Source of the DNA: Methanosarcina sp.
Lineage (GTDB): Archaea; Halobacteriota; Methanosarcinia; Methanosarcinales; Methanosarcinaceae
Direction of reading: 5' to 3'
Assembly (NCBI GenBank): GCA_003157235.1
Contig: PMJC01000087.1
Coordinates: 1-5,356, forward strand
Length of the DNA: 5,356 nt
The position numbers and the translations under genes are program-made. The notes under the pieces were generated by a model. The model was not told where the DNA came from. It did no database searches and saw only the letters and a list, made by a program, of their open reading frames with translations. Shown one piece after another: positions 5,039 through 5,356 of this stretch (positions within the stretch are counted from its first letter, which is position 1; each line of letters begins with the position of its first letter).

Positions 5039-5267
5039 ATTCAGAAAAAAACTATTGATAACCGCAAAGAAGAAAATGAAATATAGGGACAGCTGCAAAT
5101 TCAACTTGATCTTTTGGTTGAAAATAAAAAACTGATTAAGGACTCTATTTCTATCTATTCCGATCCTGGCTATGCAAAAGCGGATAAAACGCGAAAAAAT
5201 TAAGCGAAAATCAGAAGAAGCATTACTTAAGATAGACAAAAAAAAAGTGCTAAGTCACAAAATTTAA
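5039..5267 (+). pseudogene. Decayed coiled-coil protein gene
   Basis: One frame from 5039 encodes charged helical sequence (KKTIDNRKEENEI), meets TAG at 5084, continues as GQLQIQLDLLVENKKL (5087-5134) and YSDPGYAKADKT (5156-5191), and stops at TAA 5201. A shift near 5190 restores an open frame, REKIKRKSEEALLKIDKKK, to TAA at 5265. The heptad-like spacing of Leu and Ile and the Lys/Glu content indicate a coiled coil. The continuity of character across the TAG and the frameshift supports decay of a once intact gene. I cannot name the family. No start codon or ribosome binding site is evident, and the 5' end is lost. Confidence 0.55.
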
Positions 5268-5356
5268 AATAAGAGTAGTATTTTAGGGCTGGCATAAACT
5301 ATCTTTAAAATCAAAAAATAATTAACCAAAAAGAAAAAATCGAGTCAAATACAGAA
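5268..5356. other. AT-rich end of the window
   Basis: No coding sequence or clear structure is visible in these last bases. The window edge may cut off the context of the coiled-coil remnant. Confidence 0.4.

Noticed and set aside
4985..5239. Minus-strand frame of 84 codons rich in Phe and Ile
   Set aside because: It is the complement of the Lys/Glu-rich coiled-coil remnant on the plus strand, which explains its composition.

Overview
The window looks like a low-density stretch of a methanogenic archaeal chromosome, most likely Methanosarcina or a close relative. This rests on four things: a stand-alone ATP-pyrophosphatase subunit of GMP synthase (the split archaeal form), a RaSEA-type radical SAM protein of archaeosine tRNA modification, a cysteine-rich DUF2769-like protein, and AT-rich spacers holding decayed gene remnants. 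The genus is inferred from gene content; no rRNA or other marker is present.

Layout. Positions 1-207 are a non-coding, hairpin-bearing leader. Positions 208-543 (+) encode the DUF2769-like protein; its expected start codon reads ATA instead of ATG. Positions 544-929 are spacer with a possible very decayed reading frame. Positions 942-1133 (+) are a wrecked ferredoxin gene, followed after 28 bases by an intact 64-residue two-cluster ferredoxin (1162-1356, +), so the pair is a tandem duplication with one dead copy. Positions 1357-1727 are spacer with a 9-bp hairpin, a candidate TATA box and an inverted repeat. A small unrecognised gene lies at about 1728-1937 (+). Positions 1938-2402 are spacer holding a 17-bp inverted repeat that could be a miniature element or a structured RNA. 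On the minus strand, guaAB (3547-4464) is followed about 100 bases downstream by the RaSEA gene (2403-3443). Positions 4465-5038 are the guaAB upstream region and spacer, with a perfect 16-bp palindrome. Positions 5039-5267 (+) are the remains of a coiled-coil gene, and the window ends in AT-rich spacer.

How the genes fit together. guaAB and RaSEA may be co-transcribed. One makes GMP; the other completes the archaeosine base at position 15 of tRNA, which derives from the guanine-nucleotide pool through GTP. The ferredoxin could supply electrons to iron-sulfur or radical SAM enzymes, but nothing in the sequence ties it to RaSEA.

I do not see a coherent new multi-gene system. The observations most worth checking are the ATA start and two-fold repeat of the DUF2769-like protein, the missing cluster cysteine in the ferredoxin, the inverted-repeat element at 2109-2200 with a related single arm near 4658, and the in-frame UAG codons in a lineage where UAG can encode pyrrolysine.
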